DNA of 58,187 nt, taken from Lysobacterales bacterium (GTDB taxonomy: Bacteria; Pseudomonadota; Gammaproteobacteria; Xanthomonadales; Xanthomonadaceae). Made by a program: the position numbers and the translations under genes. The stretch is from the NCBI GenBank assembly GCA_020442465.1, contig JAGRJY010000064.1:1-58187 (forward strand), read 5' to 3'. Position 1 is the first letter of the stretch. Each line of letters begins with the position of its first letter. Of the stretch, positions 25,264 to 33,108 are shown piece after piece. The notes below the pieces were generated by a model, which saw nothing but the letters and a program-made list of their open reading frames with translations, was not told the origin of the DNA and did no database searches.

Positions 25264-26723
25264 AGGATGCCCCGCTGTGTGTGATCGGCGCCGGGATGGC
25301 TGGTCTTTGCACGGCGATCGCAGCAGCCCCTCGGCCCGTTTTGCTGCTCAGCCGGGGTGATCACGCACTTGACTGCGCCAGTGCCCTTGCCCAGGGCGGG
25401 CTGGCGGCCGCCGTGGGTTGCGACGATTCGCCCGACCTGCACGCCACAGACACCCTAACGGCAGGCGCCGGCGACAACGACCGCAAGGCCGTCGAGTGGT
25501 TGACCGGATCGGCCCCTGGAACGGTGACTTGGCTGGAATCGCTGGGTATCGACTTCGATCACGACCAAGTTGGCTACCTGTTGGCCCGCGAAGGCGGGCA
25601 TAGTCGCGATCGGGTACTGCACCTTGGCGGCGACGCCTCGGGCAGCCGGCTGGTAGGGCATCTCTCGCACGTCGCCCAAAAGGCTTCACACATCGTCTGG
25701 AAGCAAGGTTGCGACGTTGATGCGCTCGGGCTGGCGCAAGACAGGGTCGTCTCCGTGCGCTGGCGGCAGCGACAGAAGTGCCATGCAACAGCTTGCTCTG
25801 CTGTCGTGCTGGCGGGTGGCAGCGTCGCCGGCGCCTTTCTCGACACTACCCACCCTTGCAGCTCAGATGGGGCCGCTTTGATGCTTGCTCTGAAAGCAGG
25901 CGCGTCAGGCCGGGATCTTCACTACATACAGTTCCACCCTACGGCACTGTTCGCGCAGAGCGCAGCCGACAGCCGCATGCGACTAATCACCGAGGCACTG
26001 CGCGGCGCGGGCGCCGTGCTGCGCGACCACCGTGGCCACCGCTTCATGCTCGAGTTGCATCGGGACGGCGAACTGGCTCCACGCGATGTCTGCGCGCGGG
26101 GAGTCTGGCAGGCTCAGCTGCGCGATGGCTGGGCATGGCTCCACGCAGAGCATCTGAAGATCGACTGGAACCGACAGTTTCCCACCGTGCTTCGCACTTG
26201 CCTGGAAGCCGGCGTGGACCCACGCAAGCAGGCGCTTCCGATCGGCGTTGCGGCCCACTATCAGGTGGGCGGACTGGCCTGCGACCTCGATGGGCACACC
26301 TCAGTGCAGGGGGTGTTCGCGGTCGGAGAGATTGCGAGCAGCGGCGTGCACGGCGCCAACAGGCTGGCCAGCAATTCACTGCTGGAGGCTGCGACCGCGG
26401 GCCGTAGGCTGGGTCAGATGCTCTCAGGCCTAACGCCTGGGCCGGTGCCGGAAGCCGAACACTGGGTAGAGCGCGGAGCCCCCGCATCGGGGGACCAGCT
26501 GGCCTGCCTGCGCCAAATGGTCCAGCAGTACCTTGGTCCGCTGCGTGATGCCTCGGAAATTCGCCGTGGCCTGCAACTGGTCGACGAGGGCGGCCCGCTA
26601 TCCGGCCGATGGCAGGCTCAGCTGCTGGCGGCGATCATGCGCTCTGCGCTCGCCGACCCTTGCTCCCGGGGTGTCCACTGGTGGCGTGGCTGCACGCCAT
26701 CGCAACAATCGGTCACGGCCTAA
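25260..26723 (+). CDS. nadB: L-aspartate oxidase
   Basis: A 487-aa FAD enzyme oxidising aspartate to iminoaspartate. Motifs are VIGAGMAGLCTAIAA (FAD dinucleotide fold), ASALAQGGLAAAVGCDDSPD, LHYIQFHPTALF, RGAGAVLRDHRGHRFM and GEIASSGVHGANRLASNSLL, all shared with the succinate dehydrogenase/fumarate reductase flavoprotein group. The GTG at 25260 overlaps the nadA stop; the longer ORF start lies inside nadA. NadB can use fumarate instead of O2, which fits an anaerobically induced operon. It is the last gene before a convergent FNR pseudogene. Confidence 0.95.
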   Translation: MKDAPLCVIGAGMAGLCTAIAAAPRPVLLLSRGDHALDCASALAQGGLAAAVGCDDSPDLHATDTLTAGAGDNDRKAVEWLTGSAPGTVTWLESLGIDFDHDQVGYLLAREGGHSRDRVLHLGGDASGSRLVGHLSHVAQKASHIVWKQGCDVDALGLAQDRVVSVRWRQRQKCHATACSAVVLAGGSVAGAFLDTTHPCSSDGAALMLALKAGASGRDLHYIQFHPTALFAQSAADSRMRLITEALRGAGAVLRDHRGHRFMLELHRDGELAPRDVCARGVWQAQLRDGWAWLHAEHLKIDWNRQFPTVLRTCLEAGVDPRKQALPIGVAAHYQVGGLACDLDGHTSVQGVFAVGEIASSGVHGANRLASNSLLEAATAGRRLGQMLSGLTPGPVPEAEHWVERGAPASGDQLACLRQMVQQYLGPLRDASEIRRGLQLVDEGGPLSGRWQAQLLAAIMRSALADPCSRGVHWWRGCTPSQQSVTA

Positions 26724-26903
26724 TCCGCAGACCGATTGGCCGGGCTGAACCGGCACCTCTCGGCAAGGCACCTGCGCTCGGCCAGCCTGGCCTTCGGCAA
26801 CCGCCTCGCGCGCGCCGCGTCATCCATCTCGTAGCGTGGGGTAAGGCCTGCCAGCCAGTCGATGCAGATTACGCGCGCACTTTCAGGCACCGCCCCATCG
26901 GAC

Positions 26904-27293
26904 CTACGAAGTGTCCCGGCGAGGTAACGACTGTCGTTCGCGCAGCACGTCGCTCGCCAATTCGAGCAGCGCTTCAGGCTTGAGCAGATGCAAAGACTTG
27001 CGCTCGACCCGAACCAGCCGCTCATCGGCGAAGCGCCTGAAGACTCTGCTCACCGTCTCGGGTGCAAGGCGCAGATAGCTAGCAATGTCGCTACGGGTCA
27101 TGGTGAGCACGAACCGAGTGGAACTGAATCCGCGGACAGCGAGACGGCGGGACAGGGAGATCAGGAAAGCCGCCACGCGCTGGTCGGCGGTGAAGTCCCC
27201 GGTCAGCAAGCTGGCCTTGCCGATATCCTGGCTGAGCAGGTCGAACAGGCGACGCTGAAGACCAGGCAACCGCGAGGCAAGCGTGGCTAGGAG
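26904..27293 (-). pseudogene. C-terminal half of a second FNR-family gene, severed by an IS remnant
   Basis: It encodes the end of the cyclic-nucleotide-binding-like domain and the helix-turn-helix of an FNR protein: TLASRLPGLQRRLFDLLSQD, then MTRSDIASYLRLAPETVSRV with the E-T-V-S-R recognition pattern. It joins exactly to the N-terminal half (27594-28035) if 307 bp, the remnant plus one 8-bp GCTAGGAG copy, are removed: FSFPLLA continues into TLASRLPG in one frame. The native product would be about 274 aa. As it stands this half has no plausible start of its own and is probably not expressed as a regulator. Confidence 0.88.
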
Positions 27294-27600
27294 CCTGCGC
27301 GGCAGAGGAAAAGCTGCGCCCGTGACACGTGGTGTGTAGGCGTCTTCCGGGACGAGGGCAATCCATCGTATCGACCAAGCGTGCCTGGCGCGGCTGGATT
27401 GGTGAGCGTCAGCGGGCTGCAGTGGCGCAGAGGATGGCTCGCCGGAACAAAGTCGGCGAGCTTGGCCACGGTGAACAACGACTCCTGGGTTACGTCCGCA
27501 CCACGCATCGCGCGCCCCCGCTATGACTGAGTTCGGTATCGCAAACAGGAGGCAGCAAAGCAAGCGCTGGCGCGGGCGAAAAGCAACAGGCTGCTAGGAG
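27286..27600 (-). mobile_element. 299-bp internally deleted IS remnant between 8-bp direct repeats
   Basis: GCTAGGAG occurs at 27286-27293 and 27593-27600 around a 299-bp insert (27294-27592). Reading inward, the ends are CTAGGAGCCTG and CTAGCAGCCTG, short inverted repeats of the CAGCCTGTTG-type IS end. The insert encodes MRGADVTQESLFTVAKLADF in minus orientation (27508 downwards), the typical N-terminus of IS1182/IS5-like transposases, but the rest of the transposase is missing. It is therefore a non-autonomous deletion derivative. It interrupts an FNR-family gene. Confidence 0.85.
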
Positions 27601-28035
27601 CGGGAAAGAGAAGCGGCAGACGGTAACCGTATCCAGTGCTTGGGCATTGCACGGATAGCGCTCGCCATGGATCGCGGAGAGTCCGATCACTTCCCCTGGA
27701 AGGAAGAAGCCATGCACCTGCTCACGACCGCGCTCATCGACGACATAGGTCTTGACAGTGCCGGCGCGGACCGCTGCGATCGACGTGAATAGATCGCCCT
27801 CACGAAACAGGTGAGCGCCAGCGGTGAATGGCCCCTCGTGTTCCACCAGACAGTGCAGGTCGCGAAGCTGGGACTTGTCGTAGCCCTCAGCGAGACAGGC
27901 GCTAGAGAAGGCGCAGGTGGTGCAGAAACTGAACTCATCACCATCGTCCAAGATTGGGATGATCGGAGCACCTCGACAGCCAGTCTGTCTCATCGCGCAG
28001 TTCCCTCCGTTCAACGAGTAGGAAACCGCAAACAA
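27594..28035 (-). pseudogene. N-terminal half of a second FNR-family gene, severed by an IS remnant
   Basis: It carries the Fe-S ligands of an FNR protein: FCTTCAFSSACLAEG with C-x2-C-x5-C spacing, and the fourth Cys in DTVTVCRFSF. The sensory domain is otherwise normal (GAHLFREGDLFTSIAAVRAG; FLPGEVIGLSAIHG). After SFPLLA the frame enters the IS remnant and ends at 27490. The start may be the Met at 28035 or at 27993. It follows the unknown gene 28069-28671 on the same strand, so it was probably second in an FNR-box operon. It is a paralogue of the intact regulator at 16305-17057. Confidence 0.88.
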
Positions 28036-28068
28036 TGGCAGACGCCGAGATCGGCATGCATCGAGGAA

Positions 28069-28671
28069 TCAACCGTCGCCAACGCCGAGCACCTGCTTCG
28101 CCTGCACGACGGGATAGACACCTGCATCAATAGACGAACGGTATTCGCTCCATTCGTTTGGCGCCAAAAACTGCCAACCACTCATGCAGGACGCAGCACC
28201 AGGCCCAATTCCGAATCGGTCCGAGGGGGCTGGCGGGGTCGCACTCGAACTGATGGCGTCTACCGGGCAAAAGCCCAACTGGCGCAGCTCGCGTTGCAGC
28301 TGCAACTGAAGCCGTCGCTCCCCGCGAATCACGCAGGGCCAGCGGCCGGGCCGGCTGAAGGTCAGCGGAAAGCGCTTTCCCACTGCCTGAAGCAACTCCG
28401 CCAGCAGCGCAACGCCATCGTCCGCCTCGCCGAGGCTGGCGGACAGCCCACTGATCTCGCGATCCGGATCCAGCCGCTGACGCAGCATGTCGAGGTTGCG
28501 CACCATCGCATCCAGTGGATCACCGCGGCCGTCTTTGCATTCCAGCGCCAAATGGATCGACAACAGCGGCGGAATGGGATCGCCGTTGCTGTTCTCCAGC
28601 GCGGACTCGAATTGACATCTGGCCCGCGATCCATGCAGGACCCACGGGGTTCCGATCCTGAGAGGTTGCAC
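28069..28671 (-). CDS. Hypothetical protein in an FNR-box operon with the broken FNR gene
   Basis: A 200-aa ORF with a GTG start and GAGGG upstream. I do not recognise it. The central part (DPLDAMVRNLDMLRQRLDPD, then LLAELLQAVGKRFPLTFSRP) looks like an ordinary globular protein, while the last 60 residues are low-complexity. Reality is supported by an FNR box centred 69.5 bp before the start and by lying upstream of, and on the same strand as, the FNR pseudogene. Codon usage looks coding, but an opposite-strand ORF also exists here. Confidence 0.5.
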   Translation of the reverse strand: MQPLRIGTPWVLHGSRARCQFESALENSNGDPIPPLLSIHLALECKDGRGDPLDAMVRNLDMLRQRLDPDREISGLSASLGEADDGVALLAELLQAVGKRFPLTFSRPGRWPCVIRGERRLQLQLQRELRQLGFCPVDAISSSATPPAPSDRFGIGPGAASCMSGWQFLAPNEWSEYRSSIDAGVYPVVQAKQVLGVGDG

Positions 28672-28733
28672 CGGCCGCCCTCATGCCCATACATCAGTCC
28701 GGCGGACTGTATTCCTCCCGCGGCTGAACGCCT

Positions 28734-28747
28734 CTGATCTGGATCAA
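28734..28747. promoter_or_regulatory. FNR/Anr-type box between the unknown gene and moaA
   Basis: CTGATCTGGATCAA, 9 of 10 fixed positions. It is centred 69.5 bp before the GTG at 28671 on the minus strand. It is nearly 300 bp before moaA, so the minus-strand gene is the more likely target. Confidence 0.75.
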
Positions 28748-28954
28748 TTCGTGACGCTCCGAGTCCGCGAGCCATGCCAGCTCTTCGGCTCAACCGCTGG
28801 AGCACCCGCCGCGCCAGCGGCTCGTCCAGGACTTGATTTCGATCAGTCGCTCGCCCCCCGCGGCAAGGTACTCTAGCCGCGTGATCGAGGCGCGGCTGAC
28901 GCGGCTCGGCTCCCAGCCTTGCCGCCTAAGCCTTCGGGTACGGCGACTTGGCCG

Positions 28955-28980
28955 CAGGCGTGACCCGCGGGTCACGCCTG
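28955..28980. promoter_or_regulatory. Perfect 26-bp palindrome upstream of moaA
   Basis: CAGGCGTGACCCG followed directly by its exact reverse complement, with no spacer, ending 53 bp before the moaA start. It may be an operator for a dimeric regulator or an RNA hairpin in the moaA leader. No T-tract follows, so it is not a standard terminator. Confidence 0.8.
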
Positions 28981-29033
28981 CCAGGGTGGCGCGGGAAACG
29001 GCGCCATCTCCCGACCTTGGAATGGAGCATGGC

Positions 29034-30014
29034 ATGGCACCCTTGATCGACCGCTTCGGGCGGAGCTTTCCCTACCTCAGGCTGTCCCTGATTGAGGCCT
29101 GCAACTTTCGCTGCAGCTACTGTCTTCCGGACGGCTACCAGGGCTGCGGCAGCCAGGGACTGCTGCGCCTCGACGAGATCCGTCGGCTGCTCGCCGGGTT
29201 TGCCTGCGCCGGGCTGCAGAAGCTGCGCCTGACCGGCGGTGAGCCGACCCTGCGCCGCGACCTGCTGGACATCATCGCTTTGGCTGCGGCCACCCCCGGG
29301 CTACAGCGGCTGGCCATGACCACCAACGGCTGCCTGCTGGAAAAGCGCGTCGCCGACTGGCGCGCCGCTGGCCTGAGCGCCATCAACGTCAGCCTAGACA
29401 GCCTCGACGGCGAGCGCTTCCGGCAAATCACCGGGCATGACCGCCACGCCTCGCTGCTGCGCGGCATCGATCGCGCCCTTGAGCTGGACTTCCAGGCGGT
29501 GAAGCTCAATGCCGTGCTGCTGCGCGGCCGCAACGACGATGAGCTGCCGGCCTGGCAGGACTTCCTGCGCGAACGACCGCTGTCGGTGCGCTTCATCGAG
29601 CTGATGCGTACCGGCGACAACGAGGACTATTTCGCCCGCCATCACCTGCGCGCCGAGCGGCTTGAGGCGCAGCTGCAGCAAGCCGGCTGGCAGCTGCAGC
29701 CACGCGGCCCCAGCGACGGTCCGGCGCGCGAGTATGCGCATCCGAACTTCCGCGGCCGGATCGGCGTGATAGCGCCCTACTCGAAGGATTTCTGCGCCGG
29801 TTGCAATCGACTGCGGGTAACCTCCAAGGGGGATCTGCGTCTGTGTCTGTTCGGCGAGTTTGGCATCCCGCTGCGGCCGTTGCTGCAGGACGACGCCGAT
29901 CTCGACACCTTGGTCGGGCGGCTCACCGGCCAGCTCGCGCTCAAACAGGCCGGTCATGGCCTGCACCAGGGGCAGACAGGCCTCACGCCGCATCTGGCCT
30001 CGATCGGAGGCTAA
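29034..30014 (+). CDS. moaA: GTP 3',8-cyclase (molybdenum cofactor, radical SAM)
   Basis: A 326-aa radical SAM enzyme that starts molybdopterin synthesis by converting GTP to 3',8-cyclo-7,8-dihydro-GTP. The SAM cluster motif is EACNFRCSYCLPDG (C-x3-C-x2-C); the C-terminal substrate cluster is FCAGCNRLRVTSKGDLRLCL; and the protein ends in the functionally important Gly-Gly. GGAG six nt before 29034 favours that ATG over 29022. It leads the tightly packed moaA-moeA-moaD-moaE-mobA operon that supplies cofactor to NarG next door; MoaC comes from the fusion gene at 12.1 kb. Confidence 0.96.
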   Translation: MAPLIDRFGRSFPYLRLSLIEACNFRCSYCLPDGYQGCGSQGLLRLDEIRRLLAGFACAGLQKLRLTGGEPTLRRDLLDIIALAAATPGLQRLAMTTNGCLLEKRVADWRAAGLSAINVSLDSLDGERFRQITGHDRHASLLRGIDRALELDFQAVKLNAVLLRGRNDDELPAWQDFLRERPLSVRFIELMRTGDNEDYFARHHLRAERLEAQLQQAGWQLQPRGPSDGPAREYAHPNFRGRIGVIAPYSKDFCAGCNRLRVTSKGDLRLCLFGEFGIPLRPLLQDDADLDTLVGRLTGQLALKQAGHGLHQGQTGLTPHLASIGG

Positions 30015-30018
30015 AGCG

Positions 30019-31302
30019 ATGACCGCCGACTCCGCCGCTGTCGCGACCTGCTGCGCCCCGCTTGGCGCAGGGCTGCTCGACTATGACCAAGCGCTGCACG
30101 CCGTGCTGGATGACGCCCCCGGCCCGGTGATCGAACGCCTGCCCTGCGCGGCTGCCCTTGGCCGCGTGCTGGCGACGCCGGTCGTCGCCACAGCATCCCT
30201 GCCGCCGTTCGACAACGCAGCCATGGACGGCTACGCCCTCCGCCTTGCCGGCCGCAGCGTCGCGGCCGGCAGCGCGTTCGCGCTGGGCGGCGCGCAGTTT
30301 GCCGGCGATGCCGCGCTGTCCGTGCCGGGCGAAGCGATCGAGATCACCACCGGCGCACGGGTGCCGGAAGGCTTCGACAGCGTGGTGATGGTCGAGCAGA
30401 CCCGGCTGCTGGACGATGGCCGCCTGGTGCTTGATGCCGAGGTGCGCCCCGGCCAGCACGTCCGCCGCCGCGGCGAGGACATCGCCGCGGGCGAGGCGGT
30501 GATGGCCGCCGGACAGCGCATCGACCCGGCCGCACTCGGCGTGCTGGCGGCGCTTGGCGTGGCCGAGGTCGAACTCGCCCGGCGTCCGCGACTGGGACTG
30601 ATCGCTACCGGCCGCGAGTTGGTCGACGACCCGCGACAGCCGCTGGCACCAGGGCAGATCCGCAACAGCAACTTGCCGACCCTCGTCGCCCAGGCCGGCG
30701 AGGCGGGCGCCGAGGTGGTCCATGCGGAGACCTGTGGCGACGAGGTCCCAGCCTTTCTCGCCGCGGTCGAGCGCTGCCGGGCAGCGGGCGCGGAAATCCT
30801 GATCAGCACCGGCGCGGTGTCGATGGGCCGCTTTGACTTCGTCCCCGCGGCGTTAGCGAGGCTCGGCGCTGAGGTGGTGTTCCACAAGGTGCGCATCCGA
30901 CCGGGCAAGCCGCTGCTGTTCGCCCGGCTGCCCGACGGCAGCCGCTTCTTCGGGCTGCCGGGCAACCCGGTGTCGAGCCTGGTCGGCTTTAGATTCTTCA
31001 TCGAGCCGCTGCTGCGTGCGCGACTTGGAATGCCCCCCGAACGCCCGGCCCTGCTGCCACTCTGCGCGACGCTGCGGCTGAAGCCGGGTCTGCGCTTTCA
31101 TCTGAAGGCGCGCACTCGGATGGACGCCGACGGCAGGCTGGGGGTCGAGGTGCTATCCGGCCAGGAGTCGTTCCGACTAGCGCCGCTGCTGACCGCCAAC
31201 GCCTGGGCGGTGATGGATCCCACGCACGCCGAGACGCCCGCCGGAGAGGGTATCGCCGTGTTCAGTTCGTGCCACCTGCTGCCCATCGGAATCAGCCCAT
31301 GA
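30019..31302 (+). CDS. moeA: Molybdopterin molybdenumtransferase
   Basis: A 427-aa MoeA that inserts molybdate into adenylated molybdopterin. Motifs are SLPPFDNAAMDGYAL, TGARVPEGFDSVVMVEQT, ISTGAVSMGRFDFV (usual form GGVSxGxxD, here with Ala for the second Gly) and FGLPGNPVSSLVGF. The ATG is 5 bp after the moaA stop, and its stop overlaps moaD (ATGA). Length is typical of MoeA. Confidence 0.95.
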   Translation: MTADSAAVATCCAPLGAGLLDYDQALHAVLDDAPGPVIERLPCAAALGRVLATPVVATASLPPFDNAAMDGYALRLAGRSVAAGSAFALGGAQFAGDAALSVPGEAIEITTGARVPEGFDSVVMVEQTRLLDDGRLVLDAEVRPGQHVRRRGEDIAAGEAVMAAGQRIDPAALGVLAALGVAEVELARRPRLGLIATGRELVDDPRQPLAPGQIRNSNLPTLVAQAGEAGAEVVHAETCGDEVPAFLAAVERCRAAGAEILISTGAVSMGRFDFVPAALARLGAEVVFHKVRIRPGKPLLFARLPDGSRFFGLPGNPVSSLVGFRFFIEPLLRARLGMPPERPALLPLCATLRLKPGLRFHLKARTRMDADGRLGVEVLSGQESFRLAPLLTANAWAVMDPTHAETPAGEGIAVFSSCHLLPIGISP

Positions 31303-31562
31303 TCCAGATTCAACTTGATCTCTACGGCGCCTGTCGCGACCTGCACAGCCAGCCCTCGCTGAGCCTTGCCCTGCCGCAGGACAGCTTGGTCGGCGCGCTG
31401 CGCGCGGCGCTGCCCGCGTGCTTCGACCGCGCCGATCTGGCACGCGCCACGGCGCTGGTCGCCAGCTCGGCGTTCGCCAGCGACAGCGCCTTGCTCCGCG
31501 ATGCCGATGTGATCCCGGCCGACGGCCGGCTCGCCATCCTGCCCCCGGTCAGCGGAGGTTGA
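31299..31562 (+). CDS. moaD: Molybdopterin synthase small (sulphur-carrier) subunit
   Basis: An 87-aa ubiquitin-fold protein ending in PPVSGG; the C-terminal Gly-Gly is thiocarboxylated and donates sulphur to precursor Z. The ATGA overlap with moeA sets the start at 31299, and the gene is followed after 2 bp by moaE, its partner subunit. The sulphur-activating MoeB is not in the window. Confidence 0.92.
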   Translation: MIQIQLDLYGACRDLHSQPSLSLALPQDSLVGALRAALPACFDRADLARATALVASSAFASDSALLRDADVIPADGRLAILPPVSGG

Positions 31563-31564
31563 CC

Positions 31565-32035
31565 ATGCACGAGTGGCTGCATACCGGCGTCTGCCGTGCC
31601 GGCGAATCCACCCCCGATGCGCAGCGCGCGCTCGACTTTGTCGCCGACCCGCGCTTTGGCGGCATCAACCTGTTCATCGGCCGCATCCGCAATCACAACC
31701 ACGGCCGTGCGGTGACCGGCATCAGCTACGACATTCATCCGCAGCTGGCCAACACCCTGTTCCGCCAGTTCGCCGAGGAGGTTCGCGCCGATATCGGCGG
31801 CCAGCTCAAGCTGTTCGTCGAGCACGCCTGCGGGCGGCTGGACGTGGATGGCCTCGCCGTAGTGGTCGCGGCGGGAAGCGCCCACCGCGACGAAGCCTTC
31901 CGCGCCTGCCGCGCCCTGATCGAAGCGGTCAAGCACCGCGCCCCGATCTGGAAGCAAGAACACTACGTGGACGGCAGCAGTGCGTGGAGCGAGGGCTGTT
32001 CGCTTTGTACCCACGATACTGTGGTCCATGATTGA
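31565..32035 (+). CDS. moaE: Molybdopterin synthase large subunit
   Basis: A 156-aa MoaE that, with MoaD, converts cyclic pyranopterin monophosphate to molybdopterin. Family signatures are FGGINLFIGRIRNHN, SAHRDEAFRACRALIEAVKH and RAPIWKQEHYVDGS, which carries the catalytic Lys. GGAGG precedes the ATG at 31565 and lies in the moaD end. The stop overlaps mobA. About 18 residues after the usual end (EGCSLCTHDTVVHD) form a short Cys-containing extension. Confidence 0.95.
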   Translation: MHEWLHTGVCRAGESTPDAQRALDFVADPRFGGINLFIGRIRNHNHGRAVTGISYDIHPQLANTLFRQFAEEVRADIGGQLKLFVEHACGRLDVDGLAVVVAAGSAHRDEAFRACRALIEAVKHRAPIWKQEHYVDGSSAWSEGCSLCTHDTVVHD

Positions 32036-32606
32036 GCCTTGGCAAGCGGTAGTCCTTGCCGGCGGCCGATCAAGTCGGATGGGCCGGGACAAGGCGCGGC
32101 TATGGCTTACCAACGGTAGTTTGCTCGAACACGTGCGCAGTGTCTGCCTCGCCGCCGGAGCCTCCGCCGTCCTGATCAGTGGCAACTACCCAGAGTTCGC
32201 CGCCGTTCCGGACAGAACGCCGGACCTGGGCCCTGTGGGCGGCCTTGCCAGCGTGCTGTCGCAGCTCGCCGATGGGGCCCTGATTGTTGTTCCCGTCGAC
32301 CTGCCCCGCCTGCAGCCACCTGCCTTGCAGACCCTGCACGCCGCGGCCTGCGCTTGCGGGACCATGGCTGCGCGGTTTTCGGGAGGATCGGTGTTGCCGC
32401 TGTGGATTAGACTTGACCCGAGCAGACGGAAAGTGATCGAAGAAGTTGGCTCGGCACCGAGCAGGAGTCGCTCCATGAACGCGCTGTTCCATCGCCTTGC
32501 TGGCACCGAATTGCCGTGCTCGTCGCTGCTGCAGGCCTTTCTGGAGGACTGCGACACCCCGGAGGCATGGCATCGTCTGACAGGCCGCGAGCCACCGCCA
32601 TGCTGA
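32028..32606 (+). CDS. mobA: Molybdenum cofactor guanylyltransferase
   Basis: A 192-aa nucleotidyltransferase that attaches GMP to Mo-molybdopterin, forming the bis-MGD cofactor used by NarG. The nucleotide-binding loop is VVLAGGRSSRMGRDKA, followed by DLGPVGGLASVL and VVPVDLPRLQP. The start at 32028 overlaps the end of moaE; the longer ORF start lies deep in moaE. Its stop overlaps the next small gene. MobB is absent here. Confidence 0.93.
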   Translation: MIEPWQAVVLAGGRSSRMGRDKARLWLTNGSLLEHVRSVCLAAGASAVLISGNYPEFAAVPDRTPDLGPVGGLASVLSQLADGALIVVPVDLPRLQPPALQTLHAAACACGTMAARFSGGSVLPLWIRLDPSRRKVIEEVGSAPSRSRSMNALFHRLAGTELPCSSLLQAFLEDCDTPEAWHRLTGREPPPC

Positions 32607-32962
32607 AGGTTCAGTTGGAAGGGCAATCGCTGCGGCTGCGGATCGACGAGGCCCACTTGAGCAGGCTGCTCGCCGGCGATCGCCTGTCGTTGCGCACCTG
32701 CCTCGCCCCGGCAGCAGACTTCTGTTTCGCTGTGGAGCGGATCGAAGCCGCTGCTCCGGGATGGCGGGCCCTCGGTGATGGCGCGCTTCTGCAACTGCCC
32801 TCCCCCGCACTGGCGGAGTACGTGGCGCGACTCCCCTGCAGAGAGAGTCTGGATCTGGATCTGGCGCTGGCTTCGGGCGATCGCCTGCGGATCGAGTTTT
32901 CGGTCGACGTGCGGAACAGCCTCGCCTCCCGTGGACCACGACGGCGCGAGTCGGGGCGCTGA
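32600..32962 (+). CDS. Hypothetical protein, last gene of the moa operon (DUF7009-like)
   Basis: A 120-aa protein starting MLKVQLEGQSLRLRIDEAHL, similar in pattern to small DUF7009-type proteins (MKIRI-x-GNS-x-RLRLT). The ATG overlaps the mobA stop, so it is translated with the cofactor genes. Its role is unknown; a link to molybdoenzyme maturation is inferred only from position. It has no cysteine pair or membrane segment. Confidence 0.65.
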   Translation: MLKVQLEGQSLRLRIDEAHLSRLLAGDRLSLRTCLAPAADFCFAVERIEAAAPGWRALGDGALLQLPSPALAEYVARLPCRESLDLDLALASGDRLRIEFSVDVRNSLASRGPRRRESGR

Positions 32963-32999
32963 GGCAAGCCGCGCACCTTCACGCACCAGGGTGCAGGAA

Positions 33000-33013
33000 T
33001 TGATTCAAGTCAG
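33000..33013 (+). promoter_or_regulatory. Imperfect FNR-type box upstream of the nar operon
   Basis: TTGATTCAAGTCAG has one ideal half-site (TTGAT) and a degenerate second half (GTCAG), 8 of 10 fixed positions. It lies 102 bp before the narK start, allowing a longer leader or an additional regulator such as NarL. Confidence 0.5.
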
Positions 33014-33108
33014 GGTGGCGCGTTGACACTTCCTGCACGATGCAGCAGTCTCGGCAGCTGACACGCTCAGGTTCGGCGTCTGCAACCCACTAGGGGGCTG
33101 TCGCTCAG

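Noticed and set aside
28833..29033. 67-codon N-terminal extension of moaA
   Set aside because: Homologues begin near MAPLIDRFGRSFPYLR; the extension would translate the 26-bp palindrome and lacks a ribosome site.
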